Assembly: GCA_045579105.1 (NCBI GenBank)
Contig: JAZNLM010000020.1
Location: forward strand, 1-35,545
DNA: 35,545 bases
DNA from: Flemingiibacterium sp045579105
Lineage (GTDB): Bacteria > Bacillota > Clostridia > Oscillospirales > CAG-272
Reading direction: 5' to 3'
The notes beneath the pieces are model-generated. The model was not told the DNA's origin. It saw only the letters and a program-made list of their open reading frames with translations, and ran no database searches. Position 1 is the stretch's first letter. Each line of letters opens with the position of its first letter. Below are positions 1 to 6,842 of this stretch, piece after piece. Both the position numbers and the translations under genes were made by a program.

Positions 1-1146
1 GGACAGAATATTCTCGGCTACCGTCACTATGCTGACGACGTTGTTGAGTACTTTGTTCAGAAGTCTATCGCAAACGGTATCGACATTCTTCGTATCTTCG
101 ACGCGCTTAACGATCCCCGTAACCTTAAGACCGCGATAAACGCTACCAAGAAGGAAGGCGGCCACGTTCAGGCGGCTGTTTCCTACACCACCGGTCCCGT
201 TTACACCACCGAGTATTACACCAAATACGCGCGTCAGCTTGAAGAAATGGGTGCTGACTCTATCTGTATCAAGGATATGGCGGGTCTTCTTAAGCCTTAC
301 GATGCTTACGAGCTTGTAAAGGCCATGAAGGAAACCGTAAAGCTTCCGATTCAGCTTCACACCCATTACACCGCAGGCGTTGCTTCTATGACACTTCTCA
401 AGGCTATCGAAGCCGGAGTTGACATTGTTGACACAGCAATTTCGCCTATGGCTATGGGTACTTCCCAACCACCTACAGAGCCGCTTGTTGCGTCCCTCGC
501 AGGCACACAGTATGATACCGGCCTTGACCTTGCAAAGCTTGACGAGATCTCCAAGTACTTTATGCCTCTTCGCGAAAAGTATATGGAAAGCGGTCTGCTT
601 GATCCCAAGGTATTAAAGGTTGACGTTAACGCTCTTCTTTATCAGGTTCCCGGCGGTATGCTCTCGAACCTTGTTTCCCAGCTTAAGCAGGCAGGCAAGT
701 CCGATAAATTTATCGAGGTACTTGAGGAAGTTCCGCGCGTTAGGGCAGATGCAGGGTATCCGCCTCTCGTTACTCCGTCCAGCCAGATCGTTGGTACTCA
801 GGCGGTATTTAACGTAATTATGGGTGAGCGTTACAAGAATGTAACCAAGGAGTTTAAGGGACTTGTCCGCGGAGAATACGGTAAATCGCCTATGCCTATA
901 AAGCCCGACTTCCAGAAGAAGATAATCGGTGATGCAGAGCCTATCACTTACCGTCCTGCAGACGATCTTAAGCCCGAGCTTGAAGCGCTTCGTGAGGCCG
1001 TAAAGCCATGGGCAATTCAGGATGAGGACGTACTTTCCTACGCGCTCTTTGAGCAGGTTGCGACCAAGTTCTTCGAGTGGAGAAAGAATCAGATGTACGG
1101 TGTTGACGGCAACGCTGATGCGGAAAACAAGATCCACACCGTTTAA
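1..1146 (+). CDS. oadA: Oxaloacetate decarboxylase alpha / pyruvate carboxylase subunit B (5' truncated)
   Basis: The reading frame is open from base 1, so the gene starts before the window; 381 residues are visible. They match the carboxyltransferase TIM barrel of OadA/PycB/transcarboxylase 5S: GQNILGYRHYADDVVEYF at the start, RIFDALND, the metal-ligand motif LHTHYTAG, and IKDMAG, which carries the lysine that is carboxylated in the family. The conserved PycB C-terminal domain follows (LSNLVSQLKQ, RVRADAGYPPLVTP). The enzyme moves CO2 between oxaloacetate/pyruvate and biotin. The protein ends at HTV without an AMKM-type biotinyl domain, so the biotin carrier must be a separate protein, presumably encoded upstream. 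A hairpin follows the stop. Decarboxylase and carboxylase roles cannot be told apart from this fragment. Confidence 0.9.
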   Translation, partial: GQNILGYRHYADDVVEYFVQKSIANGIDILRIFDALNDPRNLKTAINATKKEGGHVQAAVSYTTGPVYTTEYYTKYARQLEEMGADSICIKDMAGLLKPYDAYELVKAMKETVKLPIQLHTHYTAGVASMTLLKAIEAGVDIVDTAISPMAMGTSQPPTEPLVASLAGTQYDTGLDLAKLDEISKYFMPLREKYMESGLLDPKVLKVDVNALLYQVPGGMLSNLVSQLKQAGKSDKFIEVLEEVPRVRADAGYPPLVTPSSQIVGTQAVFNVIMGERYKNVTKEFKGLVRGEYGKSPMPIKPDFQKKIIGDAEPITYRPADDLKPELEALREAVKPWAIQDEDVLSYALFEQVATKFFEWRKNQMYGVDGNADAENKIHTV

Positions 1147-1152
1147 CAAAAT

Positions 1153-1190
1153 ACGAGGTGACGCATATAGCGCCACCTCGTGCTATTTAA
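1153..1190 (+). terminator. Hairpin after the oadA-like gene
   Basis: Perfect 8-bp stem ACGAGGTG (1153-1160) / CACCTCGT (1174-1181), with a further CG pairing possible inside. It is followed by GCTATTTAAA, a poor U-tract, so termination may be partial and the MATE gene could be reached by read-through. Confidence 0.55.
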
Positions 1191-1214
1191 AAAATAGTTA
1201 GGTAGTAAAACTAT

Positions 1215-2636
1215 ATGAATAAAGAAAAGATTACACAGAGAAAAGAAAATAAAATGGGCACAATGCCTATCGGTAGGCTCGTTTGCACGATGAGTGTACC
1301 TATGATGGCATCGATGCTCGTTCAGGCACTTTATAATATCGTTGACAGCATATTTGTTTCGCGTATCAGCGATCCGACTATAGAAAACCTCGGCGAGCAG
1401 ATGCTCGGTGCGGTTTCGCTTGCATTTCCCCTGCAGATGCTTATGATAGCAGTTGGCGGCGGCACAATGGTCGGTGTTAATGCGCTTTTATCCAAGCGTC
1501 TTGGCGAAAAGAATTTTGAGGATGCCAACAAAATCGCAAATAACGGCATTTTCTTATCGCTTTGCAGTACTATTTTGTTTGTGTTCGTTGGTATATTCTT
1601 CGCGCCCGCGTTTATAAATATGCAGACAGACAATCTTGTTATCGCAAAGGGTGCGATAGAATATCTGCAGATAGTTCTCTGCGGTTCCATCGGAATTTTC
1701 GGACAGTTCATCTTCGAGCGACTTATGCAGTCAACGGGTAAAACCGTGCTTTCTATGACAACGCAGGGAGTTGGCGCGATAATCAACATAATTCTCGACC
1801 CGATATTTATATTCGGTGTTCCGGTACTCGGCATACCGAAAATGGGCATCGCGGGTGCGGCTATTGCCACCATTGCCGGTCAGATAGTTGCGGCAATCGT
1901 AGGATTTATGCTGAATATAAAGTATAACCGAGAGATAATTGTAAATCCCTTCAAATATCGCCCGAACTTAAAAACAATCGGTGCTATTTACAAAATAGGC
2001 GTGCCGTCGATAATTATGCAGTCTATAGGCTCGGTTATGAACGTGGGAATGAACACTATTCTGCTCGGCTTCGAGGCTATCGGTGAAACGGCGGTCAGCG
2101 TATTCGGCGCGTACTTCAAGCTTCAGAGCTTCATCTTTATGCCCGTCTTCGGTCTTAACAACGGCATCGTGCCGATAATAAGTTACAACTACGGCGCGGG
2201 AAAACGCGAGCGAATGATGAAGACTATCAAAGTCGGCTGTATTTGGGCTGTGTGCATAATGCTTGTCGGAATCCTTGTAATGCAGACTATTCCCGAGGGA
2301 TTACTCGGCTTCTTCGATGCTTCGGAGAAGATGGTGGAGATTGGCGTGCCTGCGCTCCGCTCGATAAGCTTAAGCTTCATTTTTGCGGGCTTTTGTATTA
2401 CTGTCGGCTCTGTCTTCCAGGCGCTCGGAAATGGCGTTTACAGTATGATAATCTCGGTCGCACGTCAGCTTTGTGTACTGCTTCCGGCGGCGTATCTGCT
2501 CTCTCTCACCGGTAAATTAAGCCTCGTGTGGTTTGCTTTCCCGATAGCCGAGATATTCTCCGTTTTCTTGTCAACCTTCTTCCTGCTTCGAATTTACAAC
2601 AAGGTTATAAAGCATGTTGGCGTGACGGAAAAATAA
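1215..2636 (+). CDS. MATE-family multidrug/cation exporter
   Basis: 473-residue polytopic membrane protein of normal MATE length, with about 12 hydrophobic segments. The N-terminal motif MGTMPIGRLVCTMSVPMM followed by LVQALYNIVDSIFVSRI is the hallmark of the clostridial NorM/DinF-like MATE group, and the second half repeats it around residue 263 (KIGVPSIIMQSIGSVMNVGMN). Such transporters expel drugs or metabolites using H+ or Na+ gradients; the substrate cannot be predicted. The ATG at 1215 has only a weak upstream AG-rich stretch. An internal ATG at 1254 (MGTMPIG) is where many homologues begin, so the true start may be there. No own promoter is obvious in the 68-bp gap after the previous gene. 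Confidence 0.9.
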   Translation: MNKEKITQRKENKMGTMPIGRLVCTMSVPMMASMLVQALYNIVDSIFVSRISDPTIENLGEQMLGAVSLAFPLQMLMIAVGGGTMVGVNALLSKRLGEKNFEDANKIANNGIFLSLCSTILFVFVGIFFAPAFINMQTDNLVIAKGAIEYLQIVLCGSIGIFGQFIFERLMQSTGKTVLSMTTQGVGAIINIILDPIFIFGVPVLGIPKMGIAGAAIATIAGQIVAAIVGFMLNIKYNREIIVNPFKYRPNLKTIGAIYKIGVPSIIMQSIGSVMNVGMNTILLGFEAIGETAVSVFGAYFKLQSFIFMPVFGLNNGIVPIISYNYGAGKRERMMKTIKVGCIWAVCIMLVGILVMQTIPEGLLGFFDASEKMVEIGVPALRSISLSFIFAGFCITVGSVFQALGNGVYSMIISVARQLCVLLPAAYLLSLTGKLSLVWFAFPIAEIFSVFLSTFFLLRIYNKVIKHVGVTEK

Positions 2637-2664
2637 AATTTTTTAAAATTTACCGGCACACATA

Positions 2665-2693
2665 TTGAAAAATGCCACCAAATGTATTATACT
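2665..2693 (+). promoter_or_regulatory. Sigma-A promoter of the XRE regulator gene
   Basis: TTGAAA (2665-2670), 17-bp spacer, TATACT (2688-2693): close to consensus and 36 bp before the GTG start of the regulator. Confidence 0.75.
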
Positions 2694-2728
2694 GAACTTA
2701 TGAAAGTACAACGAAAGGGAGAGGAAAC

Positions 2729-3340
2729 GTGCAGGAGAGTGAACTTAAGAGCATTGTGGCGAAAAATATCGCCGCGCTCCGAACTAAAAACAAAATGACG
2801 CAGCTCGAGCTTGGCACGGCTCTTTCCTACTCAGACAAGGCGGTTTCCAAATGGGAACGTGCAGAGAGTATACCCGATGTCTATGTGCTTATGAAGATTG
2901 CTGAGCTTTTCGGGTGCAGTGTAGACTACCTGCTTCACTTGCACGACGAGGACGAGGTGCTTCCAAGTCCTAAAAACGCCGTAAATCATATGAGCATCTC
3001 CCTCATATCCGTTATCGGCGTGTGGACACTTGCGGCGCTTGTATTCATTGTAATGTATCTTGCAGGATTTGTCTATCCGCTGATATTCGCATACGCACTT
3101 GTCGCCTCGGCAATAGTTTTAACGGTATTCAACGCAATTTGGGGCAGCCGCAAATGGGGCGCCATCATCATTTCGGCGCTCGTTTGGAGCGTAATTGTTA
3201 CGGTGTACCTCATATTTTTGTGGGCAGGCTACAACTATTGGCAGCTTTTGCTTCTTGGTATACCGGCGCAGCTTATCGTTCTTCTGTGCTTCTTCGTTAA
3301 ACGCAGAGGTAAAAGGCTCTTCTCAAAAAAGTCAGTATAA
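2729..3340 (+). CDS. XRE-family transcriptional regulator with C-terminal membrane domain
   Basis: 203 residues. Residues about 8-66 form a helix-turn-helix of the XRE/Cro type (KNIAALRTKNKMTQLELG, then DKAVSKWERAESIPDVYVL, LFGCSVDYLL). Residues about 85-195 contain four hydrophobic segments and the tail is basic (KRRGKRLFSKK). It is therefore a membrane-tethered DNA-binding protein, a layout common in Clostridia and usually of unknown signal. The GTG start is preceded by AAAGGGAGAGGAAAC, a good ribosome-binding site; there is no in-frame ATG nearby. It has its own promoter and a strong terminator, so it is probably monocistronic. Targets are unknown; the adjacent PAP2-like gene, which has an inverted repeat in its promoter, is a candidate. 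Confidence 0.85.
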   Translation: MQESELKSIVAKNIAALRTKNKMTQLELGTALSYSDKAVSKWERAESIPDVYVLMKIAELFGCSVDYLLHLHDEDEVLPSPKNAVNHMSISLISVIGVWTLAALVFIVMYLAGFVYPLIFAYALVASAIVLTVFNAIWGSRKWGAIIISALVWSVIVTVYLIFLWAGYNYWQLLLLGIPAQLIVLLCFFVKRRGKRLFSKKSV

Positions 3341-3355
3341 ATCGGCATTTTAACG

Positions 3356-3386
3356 GCGGCTCTACTGTGAGTAGAGCCGCTTTTTT
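3356..3386 (+). terminator. Rho-independent terminator of the XRE gene
   Basis: Perfect 10-bp stem GCGGCTCTAC / GTAGAGCCGC with loop TGTGA, directly followed by TTTTTT. Confidence 0.92.
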
Positions 3387-3436
3387 ATCGGTAGAGTGTA
3401 TAATTCTTACTGTGGAGTCAAAACTCAAAGCGTAGG

Positions 3437-3465
3437 TTGATATATTGAAGGGGCTGTAATATAAT
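3437..3465 (+). promoter_or_regulatory. Sigma-A promoter of the PAP2-like gene
   Basis: TTGATA (3437-3442), 17-bp spacer, TATAAT (3460-3465). The -10 lies inside an inverted repeat, described separately. Confidence 0.75.
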
Positions 3466-3478
3466 TATGTCAACAGCC
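3452..3478. promoter_or_regulatory. Inverted repeat around the -10 box (possible operator)
   Basis: GGCTGT (3452-3457) and ACAGCC (3473-3478) are perfect inverted copies separated by 15 bp that contain the whole -10 hexamer. The position suits a repressor operator. The neighbouring XRE protein is the obvious candidate ligand, but that is inference. Confidence 0.35.
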
Positions 3479-3509
3479 AATGCGGCAAATAACGTTTTGA
3501 GGTGTAAAA

Positions 3510-4091
3510 ATGGTAAAAAATATTCTTGCAAAATTCTTTCGTGTACTTACAATTCCGCCGATACTCGTAACAGCGCTTCTCACAGTGGTGTACTTCACCC
3601 GTGAAAATACATTCAGGGGTGTACCCGACCTTATCGCGGCTATTTTATGCCTTGCGATTATCCCTAGCCTTGCGTATGTGCTTCAGCCGATTCTCCCCGG
3701 ATTCAAGGGCAAAGGACGTGACGGCCAGCGAGCGCTTGCGTTTATCACGAGCGCCATAGGATACATCGTCGGTTTCGCGTACGCGTTTATAAGCAGCGCG
3801 AGTGCGGATTTCAAATTTATTATAGCATCGTACCTTTTATCTGTTGTACTCTTGCTCGTATTCAACAAGGTAGTTCACCTTAAAGCGAGCGGACACGCCT
3901 GCGGCGTACTCGGACCTCTTCTTTTTATGGTGTACTTTATGGGATGGCTTTGGGCCATACCTTGTGCCGCGCTTGCTATTTCGGTTGTATGGTCTTCTGT
4001 GGTGCTTTCACGCCATACACCAAAGGAGCTTTGTCTTGGCGGTGCGTGTGCGCTTGCGGCATTTGCTTCGATGGCGATTGTTATACTGTAA
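3510..4091 (+). CDS. PAP2-like integral membrane phosphatase (divergent)
   Basis: 193 residues with about six hydrophobic segments. In the second half the pattern KASGHACG (residues 125-132) and, about 37 residues on, SRHT..E...G (167-177) resemble the C2 (SGH) and C3 (SRxxxxH) catalytic motifs of the PAP2 phosphatase superfamily. The expected C1 motif (KxxxxxxRP) is represented only loosely by KGKGRDGQRA (66-75). PAP2 membrane enzymes remove phosphate from lipid or isoprenoid phosphates at the outer membrane face. Because C1 is degenerate, activity is uncertain and it may be a non-catalytic relative. GAGGTG lies upstream of the ATG. It is a single-gene unit with its own promoter and terminator, next to a membrane-bound XRE regulator. 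Confidence 0.55.
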   Translation: MVKNILAKFFRVLTIPPILVTALLTVVYFTRENTFRGVPDLIAAILCLAIIPSLAYVLQPILPGFKGKGRDGQRALAFITSAIGYIVGFAYAFISSASADFKFIIASYLLSVVLLLVFNKVVHLKASGHACGVLGPLLFMVYFMGWLWAIPCAALAISVVWSSVVLSRHTPKELCLGGACALAAFASMAIVIL

Positions 4092-4102
4092 AAACGTCAA
4101 GA

Positions 4103-4136
4103 AAAGCCTCTCGGATTTCCGAGAGGCTTTTTGCTT
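4103..4136. terminator. Bidirectional terminator between convergent genes
   Basis: AAAGCCTCTCGGA / TCCGAGAGGCTTT, a 13-bp perfect stem with a 2-nt loop, ending in TTTTTGCTTTT on the plus strand and preceded by an A-rich stretch that gives U-rich sequence on the minus strand. It lies between the converging PAP2-like gene and the M3 peptidase gene. Confidence 0.9.
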
Positions 4137-5816
4137 TTATTTAAGATACTCTGCCGCAGTTTCGCAGGTTCCTTTAAGTGCGCCGTCCTCAAACGGTACT
4201 TCAATTCCTGCAACCTCGCAAAGACCTACGAAGGTCTTCTTGCCGCCCTCACACACAAACTTATAGTAACGCTCCCACGCGTCCTTGTAATCCTTCTGCG
4301 ACATACTCCAGAAGTTAAGGGAAACTGTCTGCGCAAGGCAGTAATCAATATAGTAGAAGGGATAGTGATAGATGTGAAGCTGTCTTTGCCATGTTCTGCC
4401 GCTGCCATAGAACTCAACGTCGCCAAAGTTCATATACGGGCGGTACATAGCCTCGAGCTTAAGCCACTGTTCGTGACGCTCGGCGGGAGTGAGGTCGGGA
4501 TTGTCGTAAATGATGTGTTGGAAGTGGTCGACCATACAGCCGTAGGGAATAAAGATGAGAGCCGATTCAAGGTGCATATACTTTGCGCGGTCTGTGTCGT
4601 CGCCGTAGAAGAGGTTGAGCCACTTCCAAGCGAAGAACTCCATAGACATCGAGTGACACTCGCAGGACTCCATTGTGGGCTGTGCGGTGTCCATAAATTC
4701 AAAGTTACGGGTGGTGTACGCCGCGAAAGCATGACCAGCCTCGTGGGTTAATACGTCAACGTCACCCGAGGTGCCGTTGAAGTTGGAGAATATGAACGGT
4801 GCCTTGTATTCGGGGAACTCGGTGCAGTAGCCGCCGACAGCCTTGCCCTCCTTGGCAATGAGGTCGAGAAGCTCGTTATCGTACATAAAGTTGATGAACT
4901 CCGCAGTCTGAGGCGACATCTCTTCGTACATTCGCTTTCCTGCCGCCATAATGTCGTCTGGCGTGCCCATAGGCTTCGGATTGCCTTCCTTGAAGCTGAA
5001 CGGATCGTCGTAGATAAACATAGTGTCGGGAGTAAGACCGATTCGCTCCGCCTGACGGCACTTGAGCTGTTTTACTATCGGAACGAGGTCAGCTACTACC
5101 TGACGGCGGAAGTTTGCCACCATTTCGGGATTGTAGCAGTTACGTGTCTGACGGAGATATGCAAGCTCGGTGAAACTCTTGAAGCCGAGCTTTTTTGCGA
5201 TGGCCGTACGTACTTTTACAAGCTCGTCGAAAATACGGTCAAGCTCCTCGGCGTGCGACATATAGAAGTCGCTCTCTGCCTTGTAAGCTGCGTGACGTAC
5301 GTCACGGTCTGCGTTTTCCTTGTACGCGCCGAGCTGGGAAATGTTGAGCGTTTTGCCGTCGAACTCAATCTGCGCCGAAGCAACGAGCTTCTGATACTCG
5401 CTCACGAGCTTGTTTTCCTGTCCGAGCTCTTCGATTATCTCGGGAGAGAACGTCTTAAGCGACATTTCGAGATTTACAAACGAAAGCTCGCCGATTACCG
5501 CTTCAAGCTCCTTGCGGAATGGTGAAGCGTAAAGCGCAAGCGCAAAATTCTGTGAATGTGCCTGGAATGCGGGAAGATTGGTATCGTAGAACTCCTTTTC
5601 TGCCGCATAATACTCGTCGCGCGTATCAATAGAGTTGCGAACGTGCACGAGAGATATCATGGTCATTGCATGAACACTCAACTTTTCCTGCTCACGCACT
5701 ACCTCGATGACCGTATCTGCATCCTTTGCGCCCTTTACCTTTTCGGTGAGCGCATCGAGCTGTTGTCCGAGTGCATCAAGGTCGATTCGCTCGTAGGGCA
5801 TATCTTTGAATTTCAT
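4137..5816 (-). CDS. M3-family oligoendopeptidase (PepF/thimet-type)
   Basis: 559 residues when started at the ATG at 5816, which has a perfect AGGAGGA ribosome-binding site. An upstream ATG at 5864 would overlap the preceding gene and lacks such a site. The zinc motif HEAGH is at residues 358-362 within DVDVLTHEAGHAFAAY. The third zinc ligand is expected at Glu386, in ECHSMSMEFF. The aromatic C-terminal region (YHYPFYYIDYCLAQ) is typical of M3B oligoendopeptidases. No signal peptide is visible, so it is a cytosolic metallopeptidase that cleaves short peptides, probably in peptide recycling. It lies 26 bp after the BNR lipoprotein gene and is likely cotranscribed with it. Confidence 0.93.
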   Translation of the reverse strand: MKFKDMPYERIDLDALGQQLDALTEKVKGAKDADTVIEVVREQEKLSVHAMTMISLVHVRNSIDTRDEYYAAEKEFYDTNLPAFQAHSQNFALALYASPFRKELEAVIGELSFVNLEMSLKTFSPEIIEELGQENKLVSEYQKLVASAQIEFDGKTLNISQLGAYKENADRDVRHAAYKAESDFYMSHAEELDRIFDELVKVRTAIAKKLGFKSFTELAYLRQTRNCYNPEMVANFRRQVVADLVPIVKQLKCRQAERIGLTPDTMFIYDDPFSFKEGNPKPMGTPDDIMAAGKRMYEEMSPQTAEFINFMYDNELLDLIAKEGKAVGGYCTEFPEYKAPFIFSNFNGTSGDVDVLTHEAGHAFAAYTTRNFEFMDTAQPTMESCECHSMSMEFFAWKWLNLFYGDDTDRAKYMHLESALIFIPYGCMVDHFQHIIYDNPDLTPAERHEQWLKLEAMYRPYMNFGDVEFYGSGRTWQRQLHIYHYPFYYIDYCLAQTVSLNFWSMSQKDYKDAWERYYKFVCEGGKKTFVGLCEVAGIEVPFEDGALKGTCETAAEYLK

Positions 5817-5842
5817 TGGTTTGTCCTCCTGAATATAATATT

Positions 5843-6739
5843 TTAGTGTGGCTGCCACTTCCACGTCTTGCCGTTATCAACGGATACGTAGTTAAGCCAT
5901 TCTTCCTCGAAAACGGTTTCAAGAACAAGCACGCCGTTGTATTTATACACGCTGTTGACGTATGAGCCTGTACCCGTATATCCGTCGGGCACGGGGATAT
6001 CCATAAGACGCCAATCTCTGCCGCCATTCTCCGTGATAAACACCTCGGGACCGCTTTCGCCGTGAGCGATGAATGAAATGAAGCCGATAGACTCATCTAC
6101 AAGTCCGCCCGTGTGAAGAGCGTCATAATGAATTATATACGTGCGCATTTCCCACGTTTCACCGCCGTCCTCGGTTATGAAGAAACATACCTCGCTGTGG
6201 TCGGTGGTGATGATGATACTGCCAACGGTATTGACTGTGGCTGCAGACATAGACAGCACCATATTGGTAACTGCTGATTGTGCGGGAACGGGCGTTGGGA
6301 GAAGGAGACTTGTCCCAATCCAATTTTCGCCCATATCTTTGGTGGTGTAAACGATAAGGCGACGGGAAGCGGCGCCGATATCATCGCCCCCCTTCTCCCA
6401 AGCGAGCACTATGAGATGCTCACCCGAAGGATCGCCCCATACCAGCACGTCGTCTTCGAGATTTTCTGTGTCGCCAATGTAAATCACGGGGGTTGATACG
6501 AGCTTATAATCATTTCTGTTGCCGTAGTGGTGGTTGATACACACGTTGCCGCTTTCTTTGTTAACGAAAAGAAATTCGTTTGAGTGAGGCGGCTCGGTTG
6601 TATCAACGATATCGTTGGTATCAGCCGTGTCGGTGGTGTCTGCAGTATCTACAGTATCGCCTGACGGTGCGGTTTTACACGAAACTGTCAGCGTGAAGAT
6701 AAGACAAAGCATAAGTGCGGCTGCGATAAATTTTTTCAT
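5843..6739 (-). CDS. Putative lipoprotein with BNR/Asp-box repeats
   Basis: 298 residues. MKKFIAAALMLCLIFTLTVSC is a lipoprotein signal peptide with lipobox LTVSC, so the protein is probably anchored outside the cell. A threonine/aspartate-rich linker follows (about residues 27-53, repeated DTADT/DTTDT units). The rest has four Asp-box-like turns typical of beta-propellers: KDMGENW, TEDGGETWEM, TENGGRDWRL and SVDNGKTWKW. No sialidase catalytic residues could be recognised, so a binding or scaffolding propeller is more likely than an enzyme. GGAGGG precedes the ATG. The gene lies 103 bp after the hydratase gene on the same strand with no clear terminator between, and 26 bp before the M3 peptidase start. 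Confidence 0.8.
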   Translation of the reverse strand: MKKFIAAALMLCLIFTLTVSCKTAPSGDTVDTADTTDTADTNDIVDTTEPPHSNEFLFVNKESGNVCINHHYGNRNDYKLVSTPVIYIGDTENLEDDVLVWGDPSGEHLIVLAWEKGGDDIGAASRRLIVYTTKDMGENWIGTSLLLPTPVPAQSAVTNMVLSMSAATVNTVGSIIITTDHSEVCFFITEDGGETWEMRTYIIHYDALHTGGLVDESIGFISFIAHGESGPEVFITENGGRDWRLMDIPVPDGYTGTGSYVNSVYKYNGVLVLETVFEEEWLNYVSVDNGKTWKWQPH

Positions 6740-6842
6740 AACGAAAGCCCTCCGCTTTTAATAGTAGTTCACTATGTATGACGCAATAAATCGCAAATAG
6801 TTTCGCTGCTTTGTGAAAATTTATATTTTATTTACAGCTTTA

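Noticed and set aside
5817..5864. Longer N-terminus of the M3 peptidase
   Set aside because: It would overlap the lipoprotein gene and lacks a binding site, whereas AGGAGGA precedes the ATG at 5816.
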